A stretch of DNA of 64,000 nucleotides from Aigarchaeota archaeon (GTDB lineage Archaea > Thermoproteota > Nitrososphaeria_A > Caldarchaeales > Calditenuaceae), in NCBI GenBank assembly GCA_025059745.1, contig JANXDH010000005.1, positions 1-64,000 on the forward strand. Direction: 5' to 3'. Both the position numbers and the translations under genes were made by a program. The notes under the pieces were generated by a model. The model did no database searches, had not been told where the DNA came from, and was given only the letters and a program-made list of their open reading frames with translations. Shown here piece after piece: positions 26,209 through 35,470 of this stretch (the first letter of the stretch is position 1; the number at the start of each line of letters is the position of its first letter).

Positions 26209-27390
26209 TTGGCAGAGTTGAAACTGATAAAGGACCCGGTACACGGGTACATCACGTTAAAAGAGGATGAGATCTGCATACTCGATACATACCCCTTACA
26301 GAGGCTACGCCGCATATCCCAGTTACCATTCGTCTACCTCGTCTACCCAGGCGCCAGACACAGCAGGTTCGACCACTCGATAGGTTGCTTCCATCTGGCG
26401 AAAGAGATGGCCGATCACTTAGCCCTCGATGAAGAGGAGGCGGAGCTCCTGAAGGTATCCTCCCTCTTACACGACGTGGGCCACACACCGTACTCTCACC
26501 TGTTAGAACCCTTGTTGATGGAGTCGAACCTCTCACACGAGGGCCTTTCCATCAGGATCATCGAAGAGTACGGAGAGTTGCGAGACTCGATATCGAACGC
26601 CGGGATCAGCGTCCACGACGTGACGGACGTGCTGAGGGGGAAGGTCCGGATCAGCCCACTCGTCTCAGGACCTCTGGACGTCGATAGGCTCGACTTCTTG
26701 GTCCGAGACGCCTATTTCACGGGAGCGACATACGGCGTCGTAGACATAAAGAGGATAATACACCTCACGAGGTTGACCGATGCGGGACCAACGCTGGACG
26801 TGAGGGGATGGGGCGTCGCAGAGGAGCTGGCGTTGGCTAGGTACCACTCGTTCATGAACGTGTACTTCCACCATACAGTGAGGGCTGCTCAGGTGATGTT
26901 CCTCAGGGGCGCAAAGAGAATAAAAGAGGACCTCGGGGTCGACTTTGGATCCATGTCCATAGAGGAGTACCTGTCACACGACGACTACTCTATGTGGAGC
27001 CTGATGAAGAACTACCCAAAGACTAGGTCTGTGATCTCGCGTATAGAGCGTAGGTTGTTGCCTAAGCTGCTCTACGAGGTGAGATACAAGGGTGAGGAGT
27101 CCCCTGAGTTCACGAACAAACAGGAAGAACTCGAGTACGAGATAAGCCAAGCGTCAAGGGCCGATCCCGAGAAGGTATATGTCGACTCTTCTCACGCCCC
27201 ACCCCTCCTCAAGTATGGCCCCCAGATGCTGAAGCTACACTCTGATGGAGACGAGAGGGGCGGGGTCGACCTGTGGGTGATGGAGATGGTCTCGCGGCCG
27301 TTCACCATACTGAGGGTATATGTAGATAGGGATGTAAGCGAGGTCGAGAGGGTCAGGGAGGCCGCTAGATCGATACTATCTAAGACCTAA
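26209..27390 (+). CDS. HD-superfamily phosphohydrolase (SAMHD1/dNTPase-like)
   Basis: A 393-residue protein of the COG1078 type. It opens with IKDPVHGYITLKEDEICILDTY and has LRRISQLPFVYLVYPGARHSRFDHSIG, the metal-binding LLHDVGHTPYSHLLE (His-Asp pair), and DVDRLDFLVRDAYFTGATYG carrying the distal Asp. Related proteins hydrolyse dNTPs or other nucleotides. The window also encodes a ribonucleotide reductase, so a role in nucleotide pool control is possible. The TTG start is supported by the TATA box at 26179. The 3' end overlaps the convergent epimerase gene by 15 bases. Confidence 0.9.
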   Translation: MAELKLIKDPVHGYITLKEDEICILDTYPLQRLRRISQLPFVYLVYPGARHSRFDHSIGCFHLAKEMADHLALDEEEAELLKVSSLLHDVGHTPYSHLLEPLLMESNLSHEGLSIRIIEEYGELRDSISNAGISVHDVTDVLRGKVRISPLVSGPLDVDRLDFLVRDAYFTGATYGVVDIKRIIHLTRLTDAGPTLDVRGWGVAEELALARYHSFMNVYFHHTVRAAQVMFLRGAKRIKEDLGVDFGSMSIEEYLSHDDYSMWSLMKNYPKTRSVISRIERRLLPKLLYEVRYKGEESPEFTNKQEELEYEISQASRADPEKVYVDSSHAPPLLKYGPQMLKLHSDGDERGGVDLWVMEMVSRPFTILRVYVDRDVSEVERVREAARSILSKT

Positions 27391-28281
27391 AGTCCTAGAC
27401 CTGTGCTCTATTACACGCCCCAAACCCTCCTCCAACATCACTAACGGCCTGTAGCCCAAATGCTCTGATGCCTTCTCTATCGAGGGGTAGCTCACCATGG
27501 GCTCCGACTCTAACTCGCTCCTAGGGGGTAACGTCTTCAGTTCCGACCTCGAGTCGGTCAACGTCCTGATCTTGATGGCGAGCTCCTTGATCGAGACGCT
27601 CCGGCCGGTCCCGACGTTGAAGACCTCACACCCGTCACAGTTGTACTTCTTCAGGATAAGATCTACCATATGAGAGAAGTTATCGACGTAGCAAGGATCG
27701 GTTACGTCCCTACCGTCGTTATAGAGCGTGAGAGGTCTGTTCATCAGGCAGGCATCGATGAACCTCGATATCGCGCTCTCGTTGGAGTCATATTCTCCGA
27801 AGAGCTTCCAGGACCTGAGTATCACCGACGGGACACCCAGTCTGCTGTAGGATCGTACGACCTGCTCGGCAGCTACCTTTGAGTAGTCGTACGGTGTCCT
27901 GGGGTTCAAGGGTGCGGTCTCTCTCACCGGCGACTCTTTGGGCGCTCCGTAAACGTTGGCGGAGGACGCGTAGATGAACCTCTTGAGTGAGGTCAACTTG
28001 GCCGCTTCAAGGACGTTCAGGGTGCCTAGGACGTTCACCTTGAAGCAGTTGTATTGGTCCGAGAGACAGGCAGGCGGGCTAGAGATCGCCGCGAGGTGTA
28101 TTACAGCGTCAGGCTCCACCCTCCTGAAGACCTCTATCAAGCGATGGAGGTCGAGTATATCAACATTGTAATCTGAGTTGGGTCTCGAATCGATACCGAT
28201 GACTTCATAGCCGGCCCTCAGCAGATATTCCCTCAAGCTCCTACCTACGAACCCCATTGAACCGGTGATCAGTACCCTCAT
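27376..28281 (-). CDS. NAD-dependent nucleotide-sugar epimerase/dehydratase
   Basis: Extended short-chain dehydrogenase, 301 residues, resembling UDP-glucose 4-epimerase. The NAD-binding start is VLITGSMGFVGRSLREYLL; VIHLAAISSP and the catalytic YASSANVYG and YDYSKVAAEQVVR (Tyr-x3-Lys) follow; substrate residues include GCEVFNVGTGRSVSIKEL. The sugar substrate is not determinable. It lies 27 bases after a DJ-1 family gene on the same strand. It may act with the nucleotidyltransferase at 10430 and the membrane glycosyltransferase at 2419 in surface glycan synthesis. Confidence 0.88.
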   Translation of the reverse strand: MRVLITGSMGFVGRSLREYLLRAGYEVIGIDSRPNSDYNVDILDLHRLIEVFRRVEPDAVIHLAAISSPPACLSDQYNCFKVNVLGTLNVLEAAKLTSLKRFIYASSANVYGAPKESPVRETAPLNPRTPYDYSKVAAEQVVRSYSRLGVPSVILRSWKLFGEYDSNESAISRFIDACLMNRPLTLYNDGRDVTDPCYVDNFSHMVDLILKKYNCDGCEVFNVGTGRSVSIKELAIKIRTLTDSRSELKTLPPRSELESEPMVSYPSIEKASEHLGYRPLVMLEEGLGRVIEHRSRTLGLR

Positions 28282-28308
28282 AAACGCCGCCAGACCAGTA
28301 CGCGACTG

Positions 28309-28866
28309 CTATAGTATCGCCTGTCTCGTCCTCTCTTTGCTCGCTTGGCTCTCAACTAACAGATTGATGAACTCTGACATGAAGTAGGGGAGGTCCGCAG
28401 GCACTCTGGCGGTGACGAGGTTGCGGTCCCTCACACAGGGCTCGTTGAAGAATACCGCGCCAGCGTTCTCTAGGTCGTCCTTTATCGCGGACACAGCGGT
28501 CACCCTGTAACCTTTGATCACTCTCGCTGATATCAGGATCTGGGGTCCGTGGCATATCGAGCCCACCGGCTTCCCGGAGATGAAGAAGTCCCGCACCCAC
28601 TTTACCGCCCTCTCGTCCCTCCTCAGCCTATCTGGCATCCAACCCCCTGGTATGACGAGACCGTCGAAGTCAGCGGGACTGGCCTCCTCGAACCTCAGAT
28701 CCGGAATTATAGAGAGGCCGCGCTTTCCTCTGTACTCGGTCCTCTCGGGGGCTATCACCTTGACCTCAGCACCCTCCTCAATCAACCTCAGCAGGGGATA
28801 GTGTAGCTCCAGGTCCTCGTACTCGGGGCCTGCAACTATGGCGATCCTTGTGCCCTTTAATTTCAT
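28309..28866 (-). CDS. DJ-1/PfpI family protein
   Basis: A 185-residue class I glutamine-amidotransferase-like protein. The family fold shows IAIVAGPEYEDLELHYPLLRL (with the conserved Glu), VIPGGWMPDRLRRD, and the nucleophile elbow GSICHGPQIL with its cysteine. Archaeal PfpI proteins have been described as proteases and as deglycases that repair glycated macromolecules; which applies here is unknown. It ends 27 bases before the epimerase gene and begins 34 bases after the RNR gene, so the three may be co-transcribed. Confidence 0.9.
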   Translation of the reverse strand: MKLKGTRIAIVAGPEYEDLELHYPLLRLIEEGAEVKVIAPERTEYRGKRGLSIIPDLRFEEASPADFDGLVIPGGWMPDRLRRDERAVKWVRDFFISGKPVGSICHGPQILISARVIKGYRVTAVSAIKDDLENAGAVFFNEPCVRDRNLVTARVPADLPYFMSEFINLLVESQASKERTRQAIL

Positions 28867-28900
28867 CTCATATCCGTTAAGTTAATCTGTTTAATAAGTC

Positions 28901-31552
28901 CTAACTCACCACACAGGCGGACCATCCGCACTCGAGGCACCTCTTACAGGTCTCTTGGTGGGCGAGATTGGTGCTGTTGCACGAGGGACATCTGTCCTCT
29001 TCATTCGTCACGGTCTCATTCTCCGTCGTAACGACCAGTTGCGGTACGGGTTGTCTCTGCTCTACCGCTTCTTGCTCCTCGGGCCTCACCTTCACCTCGA
29101 TACCCATTCTCTTCATGATGTTGAGCGTATCGTTACTGACCAAGAAGGTATACCCACCGCTCCTCTGGGACGGGGTTACTAGGACCTGTGACGACTTTGA
29201 CTGATCCCTGAATATTGTTATGCCCTTCAGGCCGAGCTTATAGGCGAATAGGTACGCGCTCTTCACGTCGTCAATGCTGACCCAGCTCGGCATGTTGATC
29301 GTCTTGCTGACAGCGGCATCGACCCACATCGATACGTGGTACTGAGCCCTCACATGGTCCCACCAAGGCACGTCGTATGCGACTTGGAAGACGGCCTGAT
29401 CATCCTTGCTGAAGTACGCGTCGAGCCTCTGTATGGAGCCGCCGTTCTCTGCCACCAACCTCAGTACCTCGTCGGTGTAGAGGCCCCTCTCTCGGAGGAC
29501 TCTCTCGAACTCAGGATCCACGTAGTAGAAGACTCCGACGGTGACCCTCTTCTCGAAGACCAGCGCGAAGACTGGCTCTAACCCTGAGCTGGTATCGACG
29601 AGCATCGAGATGCTTCCCGTGGGTGCGATGGACATGATGAAACTGTTCCTTATCCCGTGCTCTCTTATACCGTTGATCACCCTGTCCCAGTCCATGCTCC
29701 AAAGCTCGCGCCTATAGTAACCCTCGAGCGGCAACTCACCTCTCACGTAAGAGCTCTGGTCAAAGAGCGGGAAGGCCCCCCTCTCCTTCACCCTCTCTAT
29801 GCTACAGATGTACGCGTGCCAGGCGATGAACTCGGTCATCCTGCTCATCAAGCTAAACCCTTCCTCACTGTTGTAAGGGATTCTCAGAGCCATGAGAGCG
29901 TTGGCGAGACCCATGAATCCCAGCCCTATCCTCCTCGTATTCCTGGCCATTCTATCGATCTCCGGCAAAGGGTAGGCGTTGACGTCGATCACGTTATCGA
30001 GGAAGCTGTAGGCGATCCTGGTGGCCCTCGCTAGCTCATCCCAGTCAAAGGTCGCTCTGCCATCCTTCCCGTCCCATCTTATGAAGGCATAGAGGTTGAT
30101 CGACCCGAGGTTACATGGTTCGTAGTCGTAGAGCGGTTCCTCACCGCAGGGATTGGTGCATCTTATCAGTCCGAGGGAGTGTCTGAGGACGTTCCTCTTG
30201 TTGATGTTATCGAGGAACAGAACGCCTGGGTCGGCCGTCTTCCAAGCCATCTCCGCTATCAGGTGGAAGAGGTAGCCGGGATCGATGGTGCTCCACTGTC
30301 TTCCATCTCTCGGGTTGATCAGCGAGTAGGGGACGTTTCTCTCCAGATGCTCCCAGAAGCCAGGCTCGATCATCACGCTTATGTTGAAGTTCTCGAGGAT
30401 ACCCTCCTTCTCCTTCGCCCTCACGAACTTCTCTATGTCCGGATGATTGCTCTCAAGGATGCCCATATTCGCGCCGCGCCTCTTGCCGCCCTGCTTGACT
30501 ACATCGGTTACCGTATCTATTATCTTCATGAAGGAGACCGGACCGGATGCGACCCCCGCGGTCGAGAAAACTATGTCTCCCTGGGGACGCAGCATCGAGT
30601 AGTTGATACCAATCCCTCCACCGCTCTTGAAGATTATCGCCGCATCCATCGCCGCCTTCATTATGGACTCTATGTTATCCCTGATCGGTAGAACGAAACA
30701 GGCAGAGAGCTGTCCCAGCCTGGCACCGGCGTTGAATAGCGTGGGACTGTTGGGCATGAACTTCTTCTCTACCATGAGGTTGTAGTACTCGAGGTACTCG
30801 GTGTAGTGGTCATCGAACTCGCCCATCAGTAACTTCTCGAAGAAGACGGGCCAAGGCAGCCTCATCTTCCCCTCGCTGTTGAACCTGTCGTAGAGTTTCT
30901 TCATGCGCTCCAGGTGCCACCTGTTCCAAACCACCTCGTAACCTTCCCCCTTACGTTTCAGGCCGACCTTCCCGCTCCAGAGCTCTGGATTGAACTCGCT
31001 TGGCTCGTGTACTGGCTGGTTACCCTCGACATCGAAGACCCTGGGGTCGTAGAGAATATCTGGGATCACTATGAGGGCAGCGACCCTCTGGAGCATCTGT
31101 TTTGGGCCCTCAATCAGCTTCCCATTCTCATTCCTCAGCAAATACCTCGACGCCATCAAGCGCAACGAGTTCACCGAGAAACTCTTATCGACCTCATCGA
31201 GCGCTTCTTTCTCGAGGATGCGCTGTTTCTCCTGCCTTATCTTCTCCCTCTCCTTCCTGTAGAGTATATATGACTTAGCGACCTCGTACTGGTCGAACTT
31301 GACGAGCGAGAGCTCCACGATGTCTTGAACGTCCTCGACGTGCGGTACCCTCTCGGTGCCGAACTTCTCGGCTATTATGTTAAGGACATGACTGACTATC
31401 TTCTCCAAGAGGGCCTCATCGTACTTGTTCACCGAGAGCATAGCCTTCATGATCGCGTTCTTGATCCTGTTACTGTCGAAATCCACTACCGAACCGTCCC
31501 TCTTGACGATCCTCTTAACAGGGTACGTGGTCACCGAACTCAATCCCGACAC
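28901..31552 (-). CDS. nrdJ: Adenosylcobalamin-dependent (class II) ribonucleotide reductase
   Basis: Makes deoxyribonucleotides. The 883-residue protein has an N-terminal ATP-cone (VKRIVKRDGSVVDFDSNRI to about residue 100), the catalytic barrel with NSPTLFNAGARLGQLSACFVLP, SGGGIGINYS, IRCTNPCGEEPLYDYEPCNL (active-site cysteines) and SIAPTGSISMLVDTSSG. The C-terminus ends in a zinc-ribbon-like tail with CPSC, CKRC and ECGWSAC cysteines that reduce the active site. The layout is class II, and no small subunit gene is nearby. The GTG start lies about 30 bases from TTTATAATTAAGG. No intein is present. Confidence 0.93.
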   Translation of the reverse strand: MSGLSSVTTYPVKRIVKRDGSVVDFDSNRIKNAIMKAMLSVNKYDEALLEKIVSHVLNIIAEKFGTERVPHVEDVQDIVELSLVKFDQYEVAKSYILYRKEREKIRQEKQRILEKEALDEVDKSFSVNSLRLMASRYLLRNENGKLIEGPKQMLQRVAALIVIPDILYDPRVFDVEGNQPVHEPSEFNPELWSGKVGLKRKGEGYEVVWNRWHLERMKKLYDRFNSEGKMRLPWPVFFEKLLMGEFDDHYTEYLEYYNLMVEKKFMPNSPTLFNAGARLGQLSACFVLPIRDNIESIMKAAMDAAIIFKSGGGIGINYSMLRPQGDIVFSTAGVASGPVSFMKIIDTVTDVVKQGGKRRGANMGILESNHPDIEKFVRAKEKEGILENFNISVMIEPGFWEHLERNVPYSLINPRDGRQWSTIDPGYLFHLIAEMAWKTADPGVLFLDNINKRNVLRHSLGLIRCTNPCGEEPLYDYEPCNLGSINLYAFIRWDGKDGRATFDWDELARATRIAYSFLDNVIDVNAYPLPEIDRMARNTRRIGLGFMGLANALMALRIPYNSEEGFSLMSRMTEFIAWHAYICSIERVKERGAFPLFDQSSYVRGELPLEGYYRRELWSMDWDRVINGIREHGIRNSFIMSIAPTGSISMLVDTSSGLEPVFALVFEKRVTVGVFYYVDPEFERVLRERGLYTDEVLRLVAENGGSIQRLDAYFSKDDQAVFQVAYDVPWWDHVRAQYHVSMWVDAAVSKTINMPSWVSIDDVKSAYLFAYKLGLKGITIFRDQSKSSQVLVTPSQRSGGYTFLVSNDTLNIMKRMGIEVKVRPEEQEAVEQRQPVPQLVVTTENETVTNEEDRCPSCNSTNLAHQETCKRCLECGWSACVVS

Positions 31553-31759
31553 CGTTTTGGTTTAACGAACAGTCCTTAATTATAAATCTATCAATACACA
31601 TTCAGTTATAACGTTTTTTTCCTGAAGTTTTTTGAGTTGGAGACGATGAGAGGAGGCAAAGAGGGCGTAGCAGGTCAGTGAAGCATATAATGAGCATGGG
31701 TAAGACCGGGGGCGGGGCCCTTATCTCTTGACGTATTTACCGACTCATCGATCCTTTGA

Positions 31760-33592
31760 GTGATCAGAGCAGGGTACAAACCTATTATTCGGGGTCGGAT
31801 CAATCTAGGTCAGAGGATGTTGCTCCGAGAGCCAATAGTGGTGGTGCTGGGCCACGTAGATCACGGGAAGACGTCACTCCTAGACAGGATGAGGGGTACG
31901 GTCGTCGCGGCCAGAGAGGCCGGGGGGATCACCCAACAGATAGGTGCGAGCCTCTTCCCGTTAGAGGCGGTGATCAGTACCTGTAAGGCGCTCTTAGGTG
32001 AGGTGAGGGCCGACCTCAAGGTACCCGGCATACTGTTCGTGGACACTCCGGGGCACGCGGCCTTCTCGAACATGCGGAAGAGGGGCGGATCGGTCGCTGA
32101 TCTGGCCATCCTGGTCGTCGATCTCACGAAGGGTATCCAAGATCAGACCGTTGAGAGCATAAGGCTGCTGAAAGCGAGGAGGACGCCCTTTCTCGTGGCC
32201 GCAAACAAGATAGACCTGCTACCAGGATGGAGACCGGTCGCGAACGCTCCCCTCAGGGTGACGTTGAGTCAGCAGCACCCCTCCGCTGTCGATCAGCTTG
32301 AGGCGAAACTCTACGTCCTCGCGGGTGAGCTCTCTCAGTACGGTTTCAGAGCCGACCTGTATAGCAAGATCACGTCCTTCGCGACTACCTTGGCAATAGT
32401 TCCGGTGAGCGCGAAGACGGGCGAGGGTATCCCCGACCTGCTACTGGTAACCTTGGGACTGGCTCAGACGTTCCTGAGGGATAAACTGACGCGTACGGAG
32501 AACCTGGAGGGCGTTGTATTCGAGGTGGAGGAGGAGGTGGGACTGGGGCCCACGATAAACGTGATAATAAGCGACGGTTCGTTGAGTACCGGAGATCGTA
32601 TAGCACTCCTCGGACGCAACGGCCCCTTCGTGTCCAAGGTCAGGGCCCTGCTGTTACCTAAACCGTTAGACGAGATGAGGGACCCTCGCGATAAGTTCAG
32701 GCATGTGACTAGGGTCAGCGCATCGACCGGTATCAAGGTGGTCGCCGAGGGGTTAGAGGACACGGTCCCCGGCTCGCCGATCTATCTGGTCTCCAGAACA
32801 GCCGATGAGCGGGAGGTCCTCAGGCAGATAGAGAGGGACGTGAGCGAGTTCAAGATCTCGACGCAGAAGATGGGCGTGGTCGTAAAGGCTAGCACGCTCG
32901 GGTCCCTAGAATCGATAGTCGCCTTCCTCTCGGATAGGGGGGTCCCAATAAGGATCGCCGAGATAGGGGAAGTCACGAAACGCGACGTCGTAGAGGCACA
33001 CATCGTCAGGGAGAAGGACGAGTTTTTGGGGGCGATAATCGCGTTCGAGGTGGGCGTAGACGACGAGGTCGAGAGGGACGCCCTGAGCAAGGGGGTTCGG
33101 ATATTCAAGGGCGACGTCATGTTCAGGCTAGTGGAAGACTATCTCGGATGGGTCGAGGAGGAGAGGGGTGAGAGGAGCAGGTTGGAGTTCGAGCGGTTGA
33201 CCAAGCCCGGGAAGCTGCAGGTCCTCGAGGGTCTGGTCTTCAGGAGGAGCAACCCCGCCATATTCGGTGTCGAGGTGCTTGCTGGAGAGGTCAGATCGAA
33301 GTGCACGCTCATCAACGTAAACGGTAAGGTCGTCGGTACCGTCTCTCAGATTCAGGACAGGGGGCAGTCGATAAACGTCGCCTCAACCGGGATGAGGGTG
33401 GCTATCTCGATGCGTGAGCCAACCATAGGCCGTCACATACGTGAGGGCGAGACGCTTTACGTCAACGTCCCCGAGAGCGACGCGCGAGCGCTCCTGAAGT
33501 CCTTCCTCGACAGGTTGGACCCCCCAAGTCAAGAGGCGCTCAAGGAACTCTTAGAAGTGCAGCGTAAGGTCAACCCAATGTGGGCGATGTAG
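31760..33592 (+). CDS. infB: Translation initiation factor aIF5B
   Basis: GTPase that joins ribosomal subunits at initiation. G motifs: VVLGHVDHGKTSLLDRM, DTPGHAAFSNM, and AANKIDLLPGW; later come the domain II region VEEEVGLGPTINVIISDGS and the C-terminal QGx-poor IF2 fold with RDRGQSINVAST-like residues (QIQDRGQSINVAS). The length of 610 residues fits archaeal aIF5B. Two starts compete: GTG at 31760, about 24 bases after GTATTTAC (leaderless), and ATG at 31817, which begins just before the GTPase core. The upstream 207-base gap (31553-31759) holds two T-runs and no recognisable gene. Confidence 0.93.
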   Translation: MIRAGYKPIIRGRINLGQRMLLREPIVVVLGHVDHGKTSLLDRMRGTVVAAREAGGITQQIGASLFPLEAVISTCKALLGEVRADLKVPGILFVDTPGHAAFSNMRKRGGSVADLAILVVDLTKGIQDQTVESIRLLKARRTPFLVAANKIDLLPGWRPVANAPLRVTLSQQHPSAVDQLEAKLYVLAGELSQYGFRADLYSKITSFATTLAIVPVSAKTGEGIPDLLLVTLGLAQTFLRDKLTRTENLEGVVFEVEEEVGLGPTINVIISDGSLSTGDRIALLGRNGPFVSKVRALLLPKPLDEMRDPRDKFRHVTRVSASTGIKVVAEGLEDTVPGSPIYLVSRTADEREVLRQIERDVSEFKISTQKMGVVVKASTLGSLESIVAFLSDRGVPIRIAEIGEVTKRDVVEAHIVREKDEFLGAIIAFEVGVDDEVERDALSKGVRIFKGDVMFRLVEDYLGWVEEERGERSRLEFERLTKPGKLQVLEGLVFRRSNPAIFGVEVLAGEVRSKCTLINVNGKVVGTVSQIQDRGQSINVASTGMRVAISMREPTIGRHIREGETLYVNVPESDARALLKSFLDRLDPPSQEALKELLEVQRKVNPMWAM

Positions 33593-33598
33593 AACCCC

Positions 33599-34450
33599 TC
33601 AGCGGGTGCCTATCATGAACGAGATCAGTGCAATGAACATCCACATCAGTGCCCTCCTCTTCACCCTGAGCGCGTTGGTACCGTCGTGTCTGCGAAGTAT
33701 CGCAACCGACTCGTAGACGAACCCAGCGTCAGCGACCGTCACCGTCACTAGGTATTCCACGCCCAGCGAGCCCGTGACGTACGGTAGGGGACTCAGTGCG
33801 ACAGCGGTCAGGAAGAGCGACGCACCGAGAAGGGCAGCCACGCGGCTCCCATAGAGGGAAGCGACCGTCCTCACGTTCCTCGCCACGTCCCCACCCACAT
33901 CGGGGATGCCCTTTATGACCTCCCTTCCCATGCTCGCTAAGAACGCCAGCGCTCCCAGTATCTGGACCGAGAAAACCACCTCTCCAGCCCCTACCACGGA
34001 ACCGAAGATAAAAGGCGCCACCACTGTGACGCTAACGGCGGCGTTCCCTATCAACGAGAGGGGTTTCAACCTGAAGTTATAGACTATCGCGATCAGGTAT
34101 GCGAGCGAGGCCACTGCGAACGCCGCATACGAGAGTATCAACGCACTAAACAGGCCGACGAATCCAAGGAGGGCCGCTGAGACTATCGCTTCGAGTCTCC
34201 TGACCCTACCGGACGGTAAGGGTCTCCATGGAGCGTTCACTCTGTCGACCTCTATGTCGAGCAGATCGTTGACGATCATCGAGGAACTATTCAACGAGAA
34301 GGCCGTCGCGAAGAGCAACAAGTTCGTAATGGGGTGGGGGAGGGAACGGGTGCTGACGAAGAAACCCACGACAGTGGCTAGGTACATCAGGGCCCCGTTC
34401 GCCGGCCTCATCAGAGAGAGGACGGACCCCAGCTTTGAGAGTACATTCAA
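33599..34450 (-). CDS. UbiA-family prenyltransferase, probably digeranylgeranylglyceryl phosphate synthase
   Basis: Membrane enzyme that likely adds the second geranylgeranyl chain in archaeal ether-lipid synthesis. It has eight or nine hydrophobic segments and both UbiA aspartate motifs: NDLLDIEVDRVNAPWRPLPSG and MGREVIKGIPDVGGD. These match archaeal DGGGP synthase more closely than quinone prenyltransferases. The frame is open to 34477, but a TTG at 34450 overlaps the stop of endA (TTGA) and gives 283 residues (MNVLSKLGSVLSLMRPANG), so it is preferred. Confidence 0.85.
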   Translation of the reverse strand: MNVLSKLGSVLSLMRPANGALMYLATVVGFFVSTRSLPHPITNLLLFATAFSLNSSSMIVNDLLDIEVDRVNAPWRPLPSGRVRRLEAIVSAALLGFVGLFSALILSYAAFAVASLAYLIAIVYNFRLKPLSLIGNAAVSVTVVAPFIFGSVVGAGEVVFSVQILGALAFLASMGREVIKGIPDVGGDVARNVRTVASLYGSRVAALLGASLFLTAVALSPLPYVTGSLGVEYLVTVTVADAGFVYESVAILRRHDGTNALRVKRRALMWMFIALISFMIGTR

Positions 34451-34986
34451 TCCTTGACCGGAGGAGTCGCGGTACACTGGTAATAGATCACCTCCCCCCT
34501 CCTCTCGACGACCGCTAGGACGAACACCTTCCCCTTCGACATGGACAACTTAGTTGCGTTCAAGAGGTTTCCTGTAGTATCGGGCCGGCCCTCGAATAAT
34601 GGGTGTATGACGTACTTCGCGACGTCCCTCCTCCCTTTCTCATACACCCTATAAGCCAGCTCCCCCCCGAACCCTGGCTTCACGAGGTACCCCCTCTTCC
34701 TGAGGTCTCGGTAGACTATGTAGAGGGTCCAGAAGGACGGGAGGGCCTTGACGTATCTATCCATCAGGCTCCCAAAGCTCATCGCGCTCCCGTTCTCGTC
34801 TACGACCTTCACCACCCCCTCCTCTAGCAGAAATAGCGTCTCCTGGGCCGAGAGGACTAGCCTGTCGCTCTCGACCTCGCCGTAGCCCCTCTCGTAGAGG
34901 GACGTGGCCGTCCTCAACTGGGCCTCGCTAAAACCATCACCGCGCAACCTCACAGTTACCGCGGTTTGCTCGCTGTCCCCACTCAT
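34447..34986 (-). CDS. endA: tRNA-splicing endonuclease
   Basis: Cuts bulge-helix-bulge introns from pre-tRNA. At 179 residues it is the short, homotetramer-type subunit. The C-terminal catalytic domain has the triad pattern: Tyr in AYRVYEKGRRD, His in YVIHPLFEG and Lys in MSKGKVFVLAVV. The N-terminal domain (about residues 10-85) is the usual non-catalytic half. Two intron-bearing tRNA genes lie in the same window (59604 and 60464). It sits between S6e and the UbiA gene on one strand, coupled to the latter. Confidence 0.9.
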   Translation of the reverse strand: MSGDSEQTAVTVRLRGDGFSEAQLRTATSLYERGYGEVESDRLVLSAQETLFLLEEGVVKVVDENGSAMSFGSLMDRYVKALPSFWTLYIVYRDLRKRGYLVKPGFGGELAYRVYEKGRRDVAKYVIHPLFEGRPDTTGNLLNATKLSMSKGKVFVLAVVERRGEVIYYQCTATPPVKD

Positions 34987-35017
34987 TCTCAGGTTAGAGG
35001 GTTGACGGACGACGACA

Positions 35018-35431
35018 TCACTTGGCCTCGCCGAGCAGGACCGCGTTGATCTGTGACGTCTGATCCCCGATCACGTTACCCCTCACGGTCACCCTCTTCC
35101 TCAACCCCTCCACGGACCTCCTGTTCCTCCTCTTCTTCGCCTTGGAGGGCGGTCTCCTCCTTGCCCTGAAACCAGTCCCCTTTGTCAACACTATCCTCGC
35201 GAGCCGTGGTCCGCCGACGTCCCACCTCATGGGGAACCCGCTGCTATCAGAGCCTCCAGTTATCTCTATGACGCCCTTGGGGAGTTCGAGGGCTGAGGCG
35301 TCTATCCTGTCGCCGATTCGTTTCCCCCTAAAGATCATGAACTGTTGAGGGGTTAGCGTGATGCTGCGGGTCTTACCTGTGCTAGGGTCCGAGAGGTTCA
35401 ATTTAGGACCGCTCTTCTGAGCGCTCGCCAT
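35018..35431 (-). CDS. rps6e: 30S ribosomal protein S6e (eS6)
   Basis: Archaeal/eukaryotic small-subunit protein, 137 residues. The pattern KLNLSDPSTGKTRSITL, FRGKRIGDRIDASAL, ITGGSDSSGFPMRWDV and the basic segment RARRRPPSKAKKRRN identifies it. A short AT-rich stretch (GTATTAAATG, complement not tested) precedes the gene on the upstream side. It is followed by endA after 31 bases. Confidence 0.95.
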   Translation of the reverse strand: MASAQKSGPKLNLSDPSTGKTRSITLTPQQFMIFRGKRIGDRIDASALELPKGVIEITGGSDSSGFPMRWDVGGPRLARIVLTKGTGFRARRRPPSKAKKRRNRRSVEGLRKRVTVRGNVIGDQTSQINAVLLGEAK

Positions 35432-35470
35432 CGTACTATTATCTGTTAGAGCGTTGTATTAAATGTGAGT

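Noticed and set aside
31553-31759. Possible RNA gene or terminator in the gap before aIF5B
   Set aside because: T-runs are present, but no tRNA fold, box motif or upstream plus-strand gene explains them; the AT stretch near 31580 is better read as the RNR promoter.
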